DNA of 64,000 nt from Kitasatospora sp. NBC_00240 (GTDB taxonomy: Bacteria > Actinomycetota > Actinomycetes > Streptomycetales > Streptomycetaceae): contig NZ_JAPEMU010000001.1 of NCBI RefSeq assembly GCF_026342405.1, positions 8,370,001-8,434,000 of the forward strand, given 5' to 3'. Of the stretch, positions 1-7,067 are shown piece by piece; the first letter of the stretch is position 1, and the number at the start of each line of letters is the position of its first letter. A program made the position numbers and the translations under genes. Under the pieces are notes generated by a model. The model saw nothing but the letters and a program-made list of their open reading frames with translations, ran no database searches and was not told the DNA's origin.

Positions 1-533
1 CGGCCGATGATCTCCTGCGCCATGGAGTGGTAGCCCGCCGCGTTGTCGGGGTTGTTGTACTGGTCCGGCCAGTAGGCGTGGGGGTGGCGCCGGAGCACCT
101 GGCGCAGCCGGGCGAGCCGGGCCGCCTGCCAGCCGCCCTGTCGGGCCGGCCGTTCGACGATCTCCAGCGCGGCGCCGTACGAGCGCAGCAACTGCCGCAT
201 CGAGGGCTCGAGTTCTGCGTCCCCGACGAGGACCACCGGGTGCCCGAGGGCCTGTCCGGCGAAGGCGAGGCCGATCCCCAGGGTGCCCGAGGTGGACTCC
301 ACGACCGTCGCGCCGGGCCGCAGTTCGCCGCGTACGTGGGCGCCGCGCAGCATGGCCACGGCCGAGCGGGCCTTCATCCCGCCCGCGCCGAGGTACTCCA
401 GCTTCGCCCAGAAGCCGGGCTGCGGGAACGGCAGCGCGGTGCGGATGCGGGCCATCGGTGTGCGTCCGAGCAGGGGCAGCAGGTCAGGATTGGCCGGGTA
501 CGCCAGGTCGGCGGTGGCCGTGGGCGCGCTCAC
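1..533 (-). CDS. SbnA/cysteine-synthase-like PLP enzyme, partial (C-terminus beyond window)
   Basis: Fold-type II PLP enzyme of the cysteine synthase family; 177 residues are visible and the rest lies left of base 1. The PLP lysine is probably K54 in GGMKARSA, and the substrate/cofactor loop ESTSGTLG spans residues 79-87. The start is GTG at 533, whose GTGA overlaps the stop of the upstream DUF364 gene by 4 nt, so the genes are translationally coupled. Family members include O-acetylserine sulfhydrylase and the SbnA type, which condenses O-phosphoserine with glutamate on the way to 2,3-diaminopropionate. Neighbouring ATP-grasp and DUF364 genes favour a secondary-metabolite role over housekeeping cysteine synthesis (inference). 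The exact substrate cannot be read from this fragment. Confidence 0.85.
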   Translation of the reverse strand, partial: MSAPTATADLAYPANPDLLPLLGRTPMARIRTALPFPQPGFWAKLEYLGAGGMKARSAVAMLRGAHVRGELRPGATVVESTSGTLGIGLAFAGQALGHPVVLVGDAELEPSMRQLLRSYGAALEIVERPARQGGWQAARLARLRQVLRRHPHAYWPDQYNNPDNAAGYHSMAQEIIG

Positions 534-1390
534 CGCCCGCCGCCGGTGCGTCGGTCGGCGCCCGGCCTGCCGTCGGCTCGGTGCCCGCGGCCGGGACCGC
601 CGTAGCGGTGTACGACGCCGGGCCCGCCGTCGAGCCAGAAGAAGGGGTACGGCTCGGCGCACACCGCGCTCACGCCGTGGCCGAGGAACCGCGGGAGCAC
701 CGCGCTGCCGCTCTGGGCGAACATCACCAGCGGTTTGCCGGTCCGCCGGGCATGGTCGAGGAAGGTGTCGAAGCTGCCGTTGCCGAGGGTCATCCCGGAG
801 ACCAGCAGCGCGTCGCAGGCGCCGAGTTGTTCGACGGCGTCGGTGTGCACGGGCTCGCCCCACTCGGTGGTGCCGCCCTTGAGGTCGCAGGGCAGGTAGC
901 CGACGCCGTGCTCCCGCAGCTGCTCCAGCAGGGAGTTGACCACGCCGACCACCAGGACGGTCCGCACCCGCCGCAGCGGCAGCAGTTCCACCACGGCCCG
1001 CGCCCGGGCCCGGGACTTGGCGAGCGAGTCCCCGGCCGGCAGCGGGTACGGCCGCGCGCCGTTGCCGGGGGAGTGCGGCCGGGCCACCATCAGCAGCGCG
1101 TCCAGGGCCGCCACCCGGACCGCGGGCAGCGGGTGGGCGAGCAACTCGCCGAGGCCGGCGCCCGCGCAGTCGTCCAGCGTCGACGCGGTGAGGGTGCCGG
1201 GCTCCACGGCGCAGGAGCCGACCGCCGGCCCGAGCCGCAGGCCGAGCACCTCGTTGCGGTAGCCGCCGGCCCGGCTCCGGTGCCGGACGGCCTGGGTGGT
1301 GGTGAAGGCCACGGCGACGCGCTGCCGCGCCGGGTCGAGGCCGAAGCCGCCGGCGAGCGCCTGGCCGACCAGGGTGTCCAGGTGGCTCAT
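530..1390 (-). CDS. DUF364/DUF4213 Rossmann-like protein (putative heavy-metal chelation domain)
   Basis: A 286-residue cytoplasmic protein. The N-terminal ~100 residues resemble the DUF4213 cap. The C-terminal part (from about LRRVRTVLVVGVVNSLLEQL) is the Rossmann-like DUF364 fold, including CDALLVSGMTLGNGSFD and a late Y-P-F-F-W stretch. DUF364 proteins are annotated as putative heavy-metal-chelating and are often found in metal or metallophore loci; their reaction is not established. The ATG at 1390 overlaps the stop of the upstream ATP-grasp gene by 4 nt, and its own stop overlaps the next gene by 4 nt. It is therefore the middle gene of a tightly coupled three-gene unit. Confidence 0.85.
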   Translation of the reverse strand: MSHLDTLVGQALAGGFGLDPARQRVAVAFTTTQAVRHRSRAGGYRNEVLGLRLGPAVGSCAVEPGTLTASTLDDCAGAGLGELLAHPLPAVRVAALDALLMVARPHSPGNGARPYPLPAGDSLAKSRARARAVVELLPLRRVRTVLVVGVVNSLLEQLREHGVGYLPCDLKGGTTEWGEPVHTDAVEQLGACDALLVSGMTLGNGSFDTFLDHARRTGKPLVMFAQSGSAVLPRFLGHGVSAVCAEPYPFFWLDGGPGVVHRYGGPGRGHRADGRPGADRRTGGGR

Positions 1391-2658
1391 GCCGGGACCT
1401 CCGCCCGGGCCCGGTAGCCGACCGTGAGCCGGTCGACCAGCTGGGCGGCCCGCCGGCCGGCACGGCCGCCGTCGGCGCCGGTGGTCATCACATGGCCGAG
1501 GTACTCGTTGTTGCTGGTGGCCCGGCGCACCGCCCGGCCGGGGTCGGCGAGTTCCAGCTCCAGTACGGACGGGTCCTGCCGGACGTGCTCCGCGCCCTCG
1601 ACGTGGCTGAGCTCGCCTTCGCGGTCCGGCAGCAGGAAGGCGACGGCGGCGCCGGTGACCCCGGTCGGGCGGGCGGTCAGCTCGGGTTCGCGGCCGAGCG
1701 CGACGTCCACGCACGCGGCGGCCAGGTCGACCCCGGTGACCCGTCGGATCAGCTCGGTGATCCGGTTGCCGGCCGGGCGCGGGTTGACCTCGATGACGCG
1801 CGGGCCGTCCGGGGTCAGCTTGAGTTCGGTGTGCGCGACCACCTGGTCGAGTCCGAGGGCTCGGACGGCCGCGACGGCGGTGTCGGCCGCGGCGCCGGCG
1901 ACGGCCGGGGTGAGGTCGGCCGGGAAGTGGTGCCCGGTCTCGATGAAGGCGGGGGCGCCGGCGACGGTCTTCCCGGTCACACCGACCACGTGCGTGCGTC
2001 CGCCGGAGGTGACGGTCTCGACGCTGACCTCGGGCCCGGTGAGCAACTCCTCCAGCAGGACGGCTGGTTCGCGCAGCTGACCGCGTGCGTTGACGGGGAA
2101 CGCCGCGAGTGCCCGGTACGCGTCGGCGAGTTGCGCCTCGTCCGCGATCTCGCGGACGTACATGCCGGCGCAGAGGTCGACCGGTTTGAGCACCAGCGGG
2201 TAGCCGATCTCCCGGGCGGCGGCGGCCGTGGCGGGCCAGTGCCGGCAGAGCGCGTGGCGGGCGCCGGGCACGCCGGCCGCGGTCAGCCGGTCGCGGGTGA
2301 GGTCCTTGCGGCAGGCCGCCAGGACGGCGTCCGGGTGCGGGCCGGGCAGGCCGAGTCGGGTGGCGACGGCGGCCACCGCGGGGAGGTAGTAGTCGCAGGA
2401 GGAGACCACGGCGTCGAACCGGAGGACGCCGTGCAGCTGTTCGACGCGGGGGAGCAGTGCCTGCGGGTCGTTGGTCTCGGCGGTGAGGATGTTCTCGGCC
2501 GCGAGCAGCGGGTGCGGGCCTGCGCCGGGTGGGTGGCGGAGGTAGTGGGCCAGGTCGCGGGTGAGGAAGCTGAAGCGGTGCCCGCCCTCGGCGACGGCCC
2601 TCGGCAGGAGCCGGCTCATGGAGCCGACCCAGCTCTCGATCACCAGTAGATGTGCCAT
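1387..2658 (-). CDS. ATP-grasp domain ligase
   Basis: A 423-residue ATP-grasp enzyme that would form an amide or related bond by ATP-dependent carboxylate activation. An N-terminal pre-ATP-grasp Rossmann region (MAHLLVIESWVGSMSRLLPR) is followed by the lysine strand YPLVLKPVDLCAGMYV, the acidic strand LLEELLTGPEVSVETV and the metal-binding strand VIEVNPRPAGNRI, all intact. The start ATG has AGAGGG six or so bases upstream. It is the first gene of the operon with DUF364 and the SbnA-like enzyme, and its promoter carries a candidate metal-regulator site. This family couples amino acids in many small peptides and metallophores; the substrate here is unknown. Confidence 0.85.
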   Translation of the reverse strand: MAHLLVIESWVGSMSRLLPRAVAEGGHRFSFLTRDLAHYLRHPPGAGPHPLLAAENILTAETNDPQALLPRVEQLHGVLRFDAVVSSCDYYLPAVAAVATRLGLPGPHPDAVLAACRKDLTRDRLTAAGVPGARHALCRHWPATAAAAREIGYPLVLKPVDLCAGMYVREIADEAQLADAYRALAAFPVNARGQLREPAVLLEELLTGPEVSVETVTSGGRTHVVGVTGKTVAGAPAFIETGHHFPADLTPAVAGAAADTAVAAVRALGLDQVVAHTELKLTPDGPRVIEVNPRPAGNRITELIRRVTGVDLAAACVDVALGREPELTARPTGVTGAAVAFLLPDREGELSHVEGAEHVRQDPSVLELELADPGRAVRRATSNNEYLGHVMTTGADGGRAGRRAAQLVDRLTVGYRARAEVPA

Positions 2659-2703
2659 GTGTTCCCTCTCGGTGGGGGCGCCCGGTGCGGCGGCGCCTGG
2701 GAG

Positions 2704-2740
2704 AACCTAATCCAAAAGCGTTGTCATTTTCAATAACCGT
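2704..2740 (-). promoter_or_regulatory. Promoter of the ATP-grasp operon with a candidate Zur-like half-site
   Basis: On the minus strand TTGAAA (2733-2728) lies 18 nt from TAGGTT (2709-2704), giving a good -35/-10 pair 45 nt upstream of the start codon. The -35 is inside TGAAAATGACAACGC. Its left half matches the actinobacterial Zur consensus half-site TGAAAATGA, while the right half is poor. GTTATT and GACAAC also form a loose dyad around it. A zinc-type regulator is an inference; the promoter itself is better supported. Confidence 0.45.
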
Positions 2741-3111
2741 CGAACGGCGATGGTTCTCATGCGTCCCGTCCGGGGGTCGATGCGAGTCGGGAGCCGTCCG
2801 ATCGTCCGGAGAACCGAATGAGCGGTAGTCATAAAAGCCGCTTCGTATACGGCTGGGCGTTGCGGCAGAGGCCGGCGCGCCGGGGGCCTGCGGCCGTGCG
2901 ACTCGCCGGACGGGCCGTTGTCGACCGTCCGTCCCGCCGGCCCTCGGCGTCGACATCCGCCCGTCCCGGTCCGGGGTGATCGGCTCGCCGTCCTCTTGCC
3001 GGAGGCCTGATGATGCGTCAATCTTGCGTCTGATATGTGCACTTGACGGAAAATCAGCAATGAATCCCGATGGGGCAGTGGGCGGATTCGCATACGGACC
3101 GAGGGGGGCCG

Positions 3112-4668
3112 ATGATGGCAGGCCGGCATGTGTACCGGGGACTGGCAGCGGTGGCAGCGGCGTTGGCGCTCGGCGCGGGCGGCGCAGTGCCGGCCGCGGC
3201 CGGCGCTCCGGAGGGTGTGGTGCGGGGCGCGGGGGTGCCCGGCACGGTGCCCGGCAGTTACCTGGTGCTGCTCGACCCGCAGGCCGCCAAGTCGGTGGCG
3301 GGGCAGGGCACCGCGCTCACCGCGCACTACGGCGGTACCGTCCGGCGGACCTTCGACTCGGCGCTGCACGGATTCTCCGCCGGGCTCACCGAACGCCAGG
3401 CGCGACGGCTGGCGGCGGATCCTGCGGTCGCCGAGGTGGTCCAGAACCGCAAGGTCTCCCTCGACGCGAGCCAGCCGGCGCCGCCCTCCTGGGGGTTGGA
3501 CCGGATCGACCAGAAGCGCCCGCCGATGACCGACCGCTTCGACTACCCGGCCACCGCCGGGCAGGGCGTCACCGCGTACATCGTCGACACCGGGGTCCGG
3601 ATCACCCACGAGGATTTCGGCGGCCGGGCCTCGTACGGCTTCGACGCGGTGGACGGGGACGCCGAGGCCGACGACGGCCACGGGCACGGCACCCACGTGG
3701 CCGCCACCGTGGCCGGTGCGACCTACGGCGTGGCCAAGAAGGCCTCGGTGGTGGCGGTGCGGGTCCTCGACGACTGGGGCTCGGGCACGGTGGAGGGGGT
3801 CGTCGCGGGGATCGACTGGGTGACCGCCCACGCCGTCAAGCCCGCCGTGGTCAACCTGAGTCTCGGCGGGGATCCGGACGATGTCCTGGACACCGCCGTC
3901 CGCAATTCCATCGCCTCGGGCCTGACCTACACCGTCGCGGCGGGCAACGACGGGGTCGACGCCTCGCAGCACTCGCCCGCCCGGGTGCCGACGGCCATCA
4001 CCGTCGGGGCGACCGCGAGCGACGACCGGGCCTCCCGGTTCTCCAACTACGGCCCGCTGGTGGATCTCTACGCCCCGGGCACGGACATCACCTCGGCCGG
4101 GATCGTCCACGACGAGGACTCGACCACCATGTCGGGGACCTCGATGGCCTCCCCGCACGCCGCGGGCGCCGCCGCCCTCTACCTGGCGGACCACCGCACG
4201 GCCACGCCGGCCCAGGTCGCCGCCGCGCTGACCTCGTCCGCCACCGTGGGGTCCCTGCGTGACCTGGTCGAGGGCACGCCCGACCGGCTGCTGTACACCG
4301 GGAGCATCCCGAACCGCCCACCCGGCCCGCGTTTCACCAACGCCGTGGACGTCCCGATCGAGGAGGCCCCGATCGAGTCGCGGATCACCGTGACGGGTGT
4401 CCCGGGCCGCGGCCCGGCCGACCTCGACATCGCGGTCGACCTGCCCCACCAGTATCCGGACGACCTGGTGCTCGACCTGCTCGCCCCCGACGGCACGGCC
4501 TACCGGCTCAAGGGCGTCGAATTCACCAGTGGTTGGGACGAGGGCGTCCACACCGTCTTCGGCGTCGACGCCTCCGGGCGGACGGCCGACGGCGTGTGGC
4601 GGCTGCGGGTGACCGGCGGTTCGGAGTACTTCTCCGGCTACCTCGACAGCTGGGCCCTGCAGTTCTGA
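3112..4668 (+). CDS. Secreted subtilisin-family (S8) serine protease with C-terminal P domain
   Basis: A 518-residue secreted endoprotease. A Tat-less Sec signal (RHVYRGLAAVAAALALGAGG) is followed by an I9-type prodomain (about 45-120) and the S8 catalytic domain. Catalytic residues are D159 (AYIVDTGVR), H192 (GHGTHVA) and S344 (SGTSMASPH), with oxyanion N in AAGNDG. The C-terminal ~110 residues (ITVTG..DLDIAVDLPHQYPDDLVLDL to the end) form a proprotein-convertase P domain, which normally stabilises the catalytic domain. The start ATG at 3112 follows GAGGGG with about 5 nt spacing; the next ATG at 3115 is equally possible. A strong terminator follows directly, so this is a single-gene unit. 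Confidence 0.93.
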   Translation: MMAGRHVYRGLAAVAAALALGAGGAVPAAAGAPEGVVRGAGVPGTVPGSYLVLLDPQAAKSVAGQGTALTAHYGGTVRRTFDSALHGFSAGLTERQARRLAADPAVAEVVQNRKVSLDASQPAPPSWGLDRIDQKRPPMTDRFDYPATAGQGVTAYIVDTGVRITHEDFGGRASYGFDAVDGDAEADDGHGHGTHVAATVAGATYGVAKKASVVAVRVLDDWGSGTVEGVVAGIDWVTAHAVKPAVVNLSLGGDPDDVLDTAVRNSIASGLTYTVAAGNDGVDASQHSPARVPTAITVGATASDDRASRFSNYGPLVDLYAPGTDITSAGIVHDEDSTTMSGTSMASPHAAGAAALYLADHRTATPAQVAAALTSSATVGSLRDLVEGTPDRLLYTGSIPNRPPGPRFTNAVDVPIEEAPIESRITVTGVPGRGPADLDIAVDLPHQYPDDLVLDLLAPDGTAYRLKGVEFTSGWDEGVHTVFGVDASGRTADGVWRLRVTGGSEYFSGYLDSWALQF

Positions 4669-4686
4669 CGGCGACCCGTCTGCGCG

Positions 4687-4736
4687 GTTGCCCGGTTGCC
4701 CGGTTGCGAGGCCGCGCGACCGGGCAACCGGGCAAC
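4687..4736 (+). terminator. Intrinsic terminator-like hairpin after the S8 protease
   Basis: Arms 4687-4708 and 4715-4736 pair over 22 bp with one G-U and a 6-nt loop. The stem itself is built from repeated GGTTGCCC units. It starts 18 nt after the protease stop codon. No U-tract is present, as is common in high-GC actinomycetes. Confidence 0.7.
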
Positions 4737-4793
4737 GGGAACAGCGGCTCGCGCCGGGAATAGGCGGCGGGCCGGGGAGACTTGTCCTGTGAC

Positions 4794-5225
4794 ATGACTG
4801 CCACCTCGTTCGACCCGCGCACGCTGCTCGGGGAAAGCCGGCTCGGAGTCCTCGCCACCATCAAGTCGGACGGCCGCCCCCAGTTGTCCCCGGTCATGCC
4901 GTTCTACGACCGCGAGGCCGAGGTCCTCTACGTTTCGATGACCGAGGGCCGGGCCAAGACGGCGAACCTCAGGCGGGACCCGCGGGCCGCGCTGGAGGTC
5001 ACCAGCCCCGGCGGGCTCTCCTGGGCGACCGCCGAGGGCGAGGTGACGCTCACCGGGCCGGGGACGGATCCGGACGGCCCGGAGGTCGAGGCGCTGGTGC
5101 GCTACTACCGCACCGCCGCCGGTGAGCACCCGGACTGGGACGAGTACCGGGCGGCGATGGTCGCCGACCGCCGGGTGCTGATGACGATGAAGGTCGACCG
5201 CGTGTACGGCGCCCAGGTCGGCTGA
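4794..5225 (+). CDS. PPOX-class (pyridoxamine 5'-phosphate oxidase-like) flavin/F420-dependent enzyme
   Basis: A 143-residue split-barrel protein of the PNPOx-like superfamily, small and cytosolic. Typical features are the N-terminal LGESRLGVLATIKSDGRPQLSP strand pair, the KTANLRRDPRAALEV cofactor-phosphate loop and the C-terminal MTMKVDRVYG strand. Members of this size class in actinomycetes often use F420 or FMN to reduce small molecules; the substrate cannot be predicted. An in-frame TTG lies 12 nt upstream, but it is almost on top of the GGGGAGA ribosome site, so the ATG at 4794 is preferred. It converges with the carboxypeptidase gene and shares a terminator with it. Confidence 0.85.
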   Translation: MTATSFDPRTLLGESRLGVLATIKSDGRPQLSPVMPFYDREAEVLYVSMTEGRAKTANLRRDPRAALEVTSPGGLSWATAEGEVTLTGPGTDPDGPEVEALVRYYRTAAGEHPDWDEYRAAMVADRRVLMTMKVDRVYGAQVG

Positions 5226-5247
5226 TGCCGGCGGGGCGCCGCCGCCA

Positions 5248-5277
5248 GGGGGCTCCCGCCGGCCGGCCGGAGCCCCC
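5248..5277. terminator. Bidirectional hairpin between convergent genes
   Basis: GGGGGCTCC (5248-5256) pairs perfectly with GGAGCCCCC (5269-5277) across a 12-nt GC-rich loop. It lies between the PPOX gene stop (5225) and the stop of the convergent carboxypeptidase (5281). Confidence 0.5.
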
Positions 5278-5280
5278 GCC

Positions 5281-6516
5281 TCAGTCCCGCCGCAGGAAGG
5301 CCGCGACCCGGGCCCGCCGCCGCCGCCGCGCCTGCTGCCGCCGCCACTGCCGGAGCGTCAGTACGACGAGCCCGGCCAGCGGCAGCGCCAGCAGGGCGCC
5401 CCACCGGGCGGCCAGCCGCGCGCCGGCCAGGGCGGGGTGCTCCGGGGCCTGTTGCACGGGGTCGGGGTCGGGGTCGTCATGGCCCGGTGTCGTCGTCGGG
5501 GCGTGGACGAGGGAGCCGACCGGCGCGGCCCGGGCCCGGGCCGCGAACCCCCAGTCGAGCAGTTTCCCGGTCTCGTCGTAGACGGCGTTGGACTTGCCGC
5601 TCTGCGGGTTGAGGACGGTCGCGACCAGCGTGTGGCCGTCCCGGGCGGCCGCCGTGACCAGGGTGTTCCCGGCCTGCGCGGTGTAGCCGCTCTTGCCGGC
5701 GATCAGGCCCGGGTAGCGGGTGACGCCGTCGGTTCCCGCGAGCAGCCGGTTGCCGTTCTGGATCTGGAAGGACGGGACGGGCGCGCCCTTGGCGTCCCGC
5801 CCGCCGGGGAACTGGGCGACCTTGGTGGCGGCGTAGCGGGTGAAGTCCGGATTGGCCAGCGCGGAGCGCAGGATCAGCGTCAGGTCGTAGGCCGAGGACA
5901 CCTGCCCGGGGGCGTCGTAGCCGTCGGGGGAGACCACCCGGGTGTCCTGCGCGCCCAGCGTGTCGGCCAGGGTCTGCATGGCAGTGACCGCCGCCGGCAC
6001 CCCGCCGTTCATCATGGCGAGGGTACGGACGGCGTCGTTGCCCGAGCGCAGCAGCACCCCCAGCCACAGGTCGGACACCTTGTAGGACTGCCCGGCCTGG
6101 ATGCCGACCAGGCTGCTGCCGGCCCCGAGGCCGGTCAGTTCGGCGGCGGTCACCTTGTGCACGGTGTCCGGCGCCTGGCGGGGCAGCTCGGCGGCGGCGA
6201 ACAGGGTCTTGAGCGTGCTGGCGGGCGGCAGCGGCCAGTGCGCGTTCTTCGCCGCCAGGACGTCCCCGGTGTCGATGTCGCTGATCATCCAGGCGAGTGC
6301 CGACAGCTCGGGCAGGGCGGTGGCGCCCGCCGGGTCGACCTGCACGCCGGGCTGCCCGAGCCGGGCCCCGCCGACCACGGACATGCCCGGCGGGGGCTGG
6401 CGCGGCGGTTGCACCTCGGCCCGGGCGGTCGCGACGGGTAGTACGGCGAGCACCCCGGCGCCCAAGGCGACGGCGGTGCGGGGCGGGAGGGTGCGGGGGA
6501 GTCCTGGGCGGCCCAT
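5281..6516 (-). CDS. D-alanyl-D-alanine carboxypeptidase (S11 family penicillin-binding protein)
   Basis: A 411-residue exported enzyme that trims pentapeptide stems in peptidoglycan. An N-terminal hydrophobic signal (RTAVALGAGVLAVLPVATARA) precedes the S11 domain, with active-site PASTLK (SxxK), RSGNDA (SxN) and the GKSGYT box. A C-terminal hydrophobic helix (WGALLALPLAGLVVLTL) is followed by an arginine-rich tail QQARRRRRARV. This gives the membrane-anchored DacA-like topology with a short cytosolic basic end. The reading frame extends 100 codons upstream, but ATG 6516 (MGRPGLPRT) directly precedes the signal. No good ribosome site is seen, so the start is uncertain. It is divergent from pls across ~550 bp. 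Confidence 0.88.
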   Translation of the reverse strand: MGRPGLPRTLPPRTAVALGAGVLAVLPVATARAEVQPPRQPPPGMSVVGGARLGQPGVQVDPAGATALPELSALAWMISDIDTGDVLAAKNAHWPLPPASTLKTLFAAAELPRQAPDTVHKVTAAELTGLGAGSSLVGIQAGQSYKVSDLWLGVLLRSGNDAVRTLAMMNGGVPAAVTAMQTLADTLGAQDTRVVSPDGYDAPGQVSSAYDLTLILRSALANPDFTRYAATKVAQFPGGRDAKGAPVPSFQIQNGNRLLAGTDGVTRYPGLIAGKSGYTAQAGNTLVTAAARDGHTLVATVLNPQSGKSNAVYDETGKLLDWGFAARARAAPVGSLVHAPTTTPGHDDPDPDPVQQAPEHPALAGARLAARWGALLALPLAGLVVLTLRQWRRQQARRRRRARVAAFLRRD

Positions 6517-6802
6517 GGACCACGGTAGGAACGCGCCGCGGACACCCGCAGCGCCGACTGGGCCACTCGGCGTAATCGCGCCGGCCCCGGGGTCGGCGGG
6601 GCACCGGGGCGCCTGCCCGCGGGCCCCGAGGCGGACGGGAACCCGCCCCCAGGCGGTGAAGGGAGTGATCAGGGGTCGACCCAGAGTGGCGGCCGGGGTG
6701 TCGTGCCGGGCAGGAGTAGGGTCGGAATGGCTCGGTTCGTCCGGGCGAGTGGCCCGAATGCCGCATTCGGGTGTGGCATGGGTCACGGCGTCGAAAATCG
6801 CC

Positions 6803-6883
6803 TGACGGACCGTCAAAACAACTGACGCACAGTCATATCACATGTGCGGCAGGGCATACATGGGCTGATGGATCGTCAGATCC
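6803..6883. promoter_or_regulatory. Tandem TGAC-N5-GTCA dyads in the pls/carboxypeptidase divergent region
   Basis: Two TGAC-N5-GTCA dyads lie 20 bp apart centre to centre: TGACGGACCGTCA at 6803-6815 and TGACGCACAGTCA at 6823-6835. A further dyad, GGATC-N4-GATCC, is at 6870-6883. They sit in the only AT-richer part of the 550-bp intergenic region. Dyads two helical turns apart are typical of dimer binding by TetR or GntR-type regulators. A -10-like TAGTAT occurs at 6942 ahead of pls. The regulator is unknown. Confidence 0.4.
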
Positions 6884-7067
6884 GATTGATTGTGCGCCAG
6901 TTGACTGCATCGCCAGCCGGTCGTGCCGATCGCGGCCGGGCTAGTATCGATCGGGTTGCCCTGCTCCGACCTGGAGCGGAGCGCCCGGCCGGACTCGTTT
7001 TCGCAGTCCTCGAAGGCCTGGCACCGGTCCGTCGGCCGGCACGAGGGACGAGGAGCGAACCGCTTTC

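Noticed and set aside
530..2956. A single 808-codon minus-strand frame covering the DUF364 and ATP-grasp genes
   Set aside because: Only its last 286 codons (from ATG 1390) have protein-like content. The rest is an Arg/Pro-rich shadow of the ATP-grasp gene.
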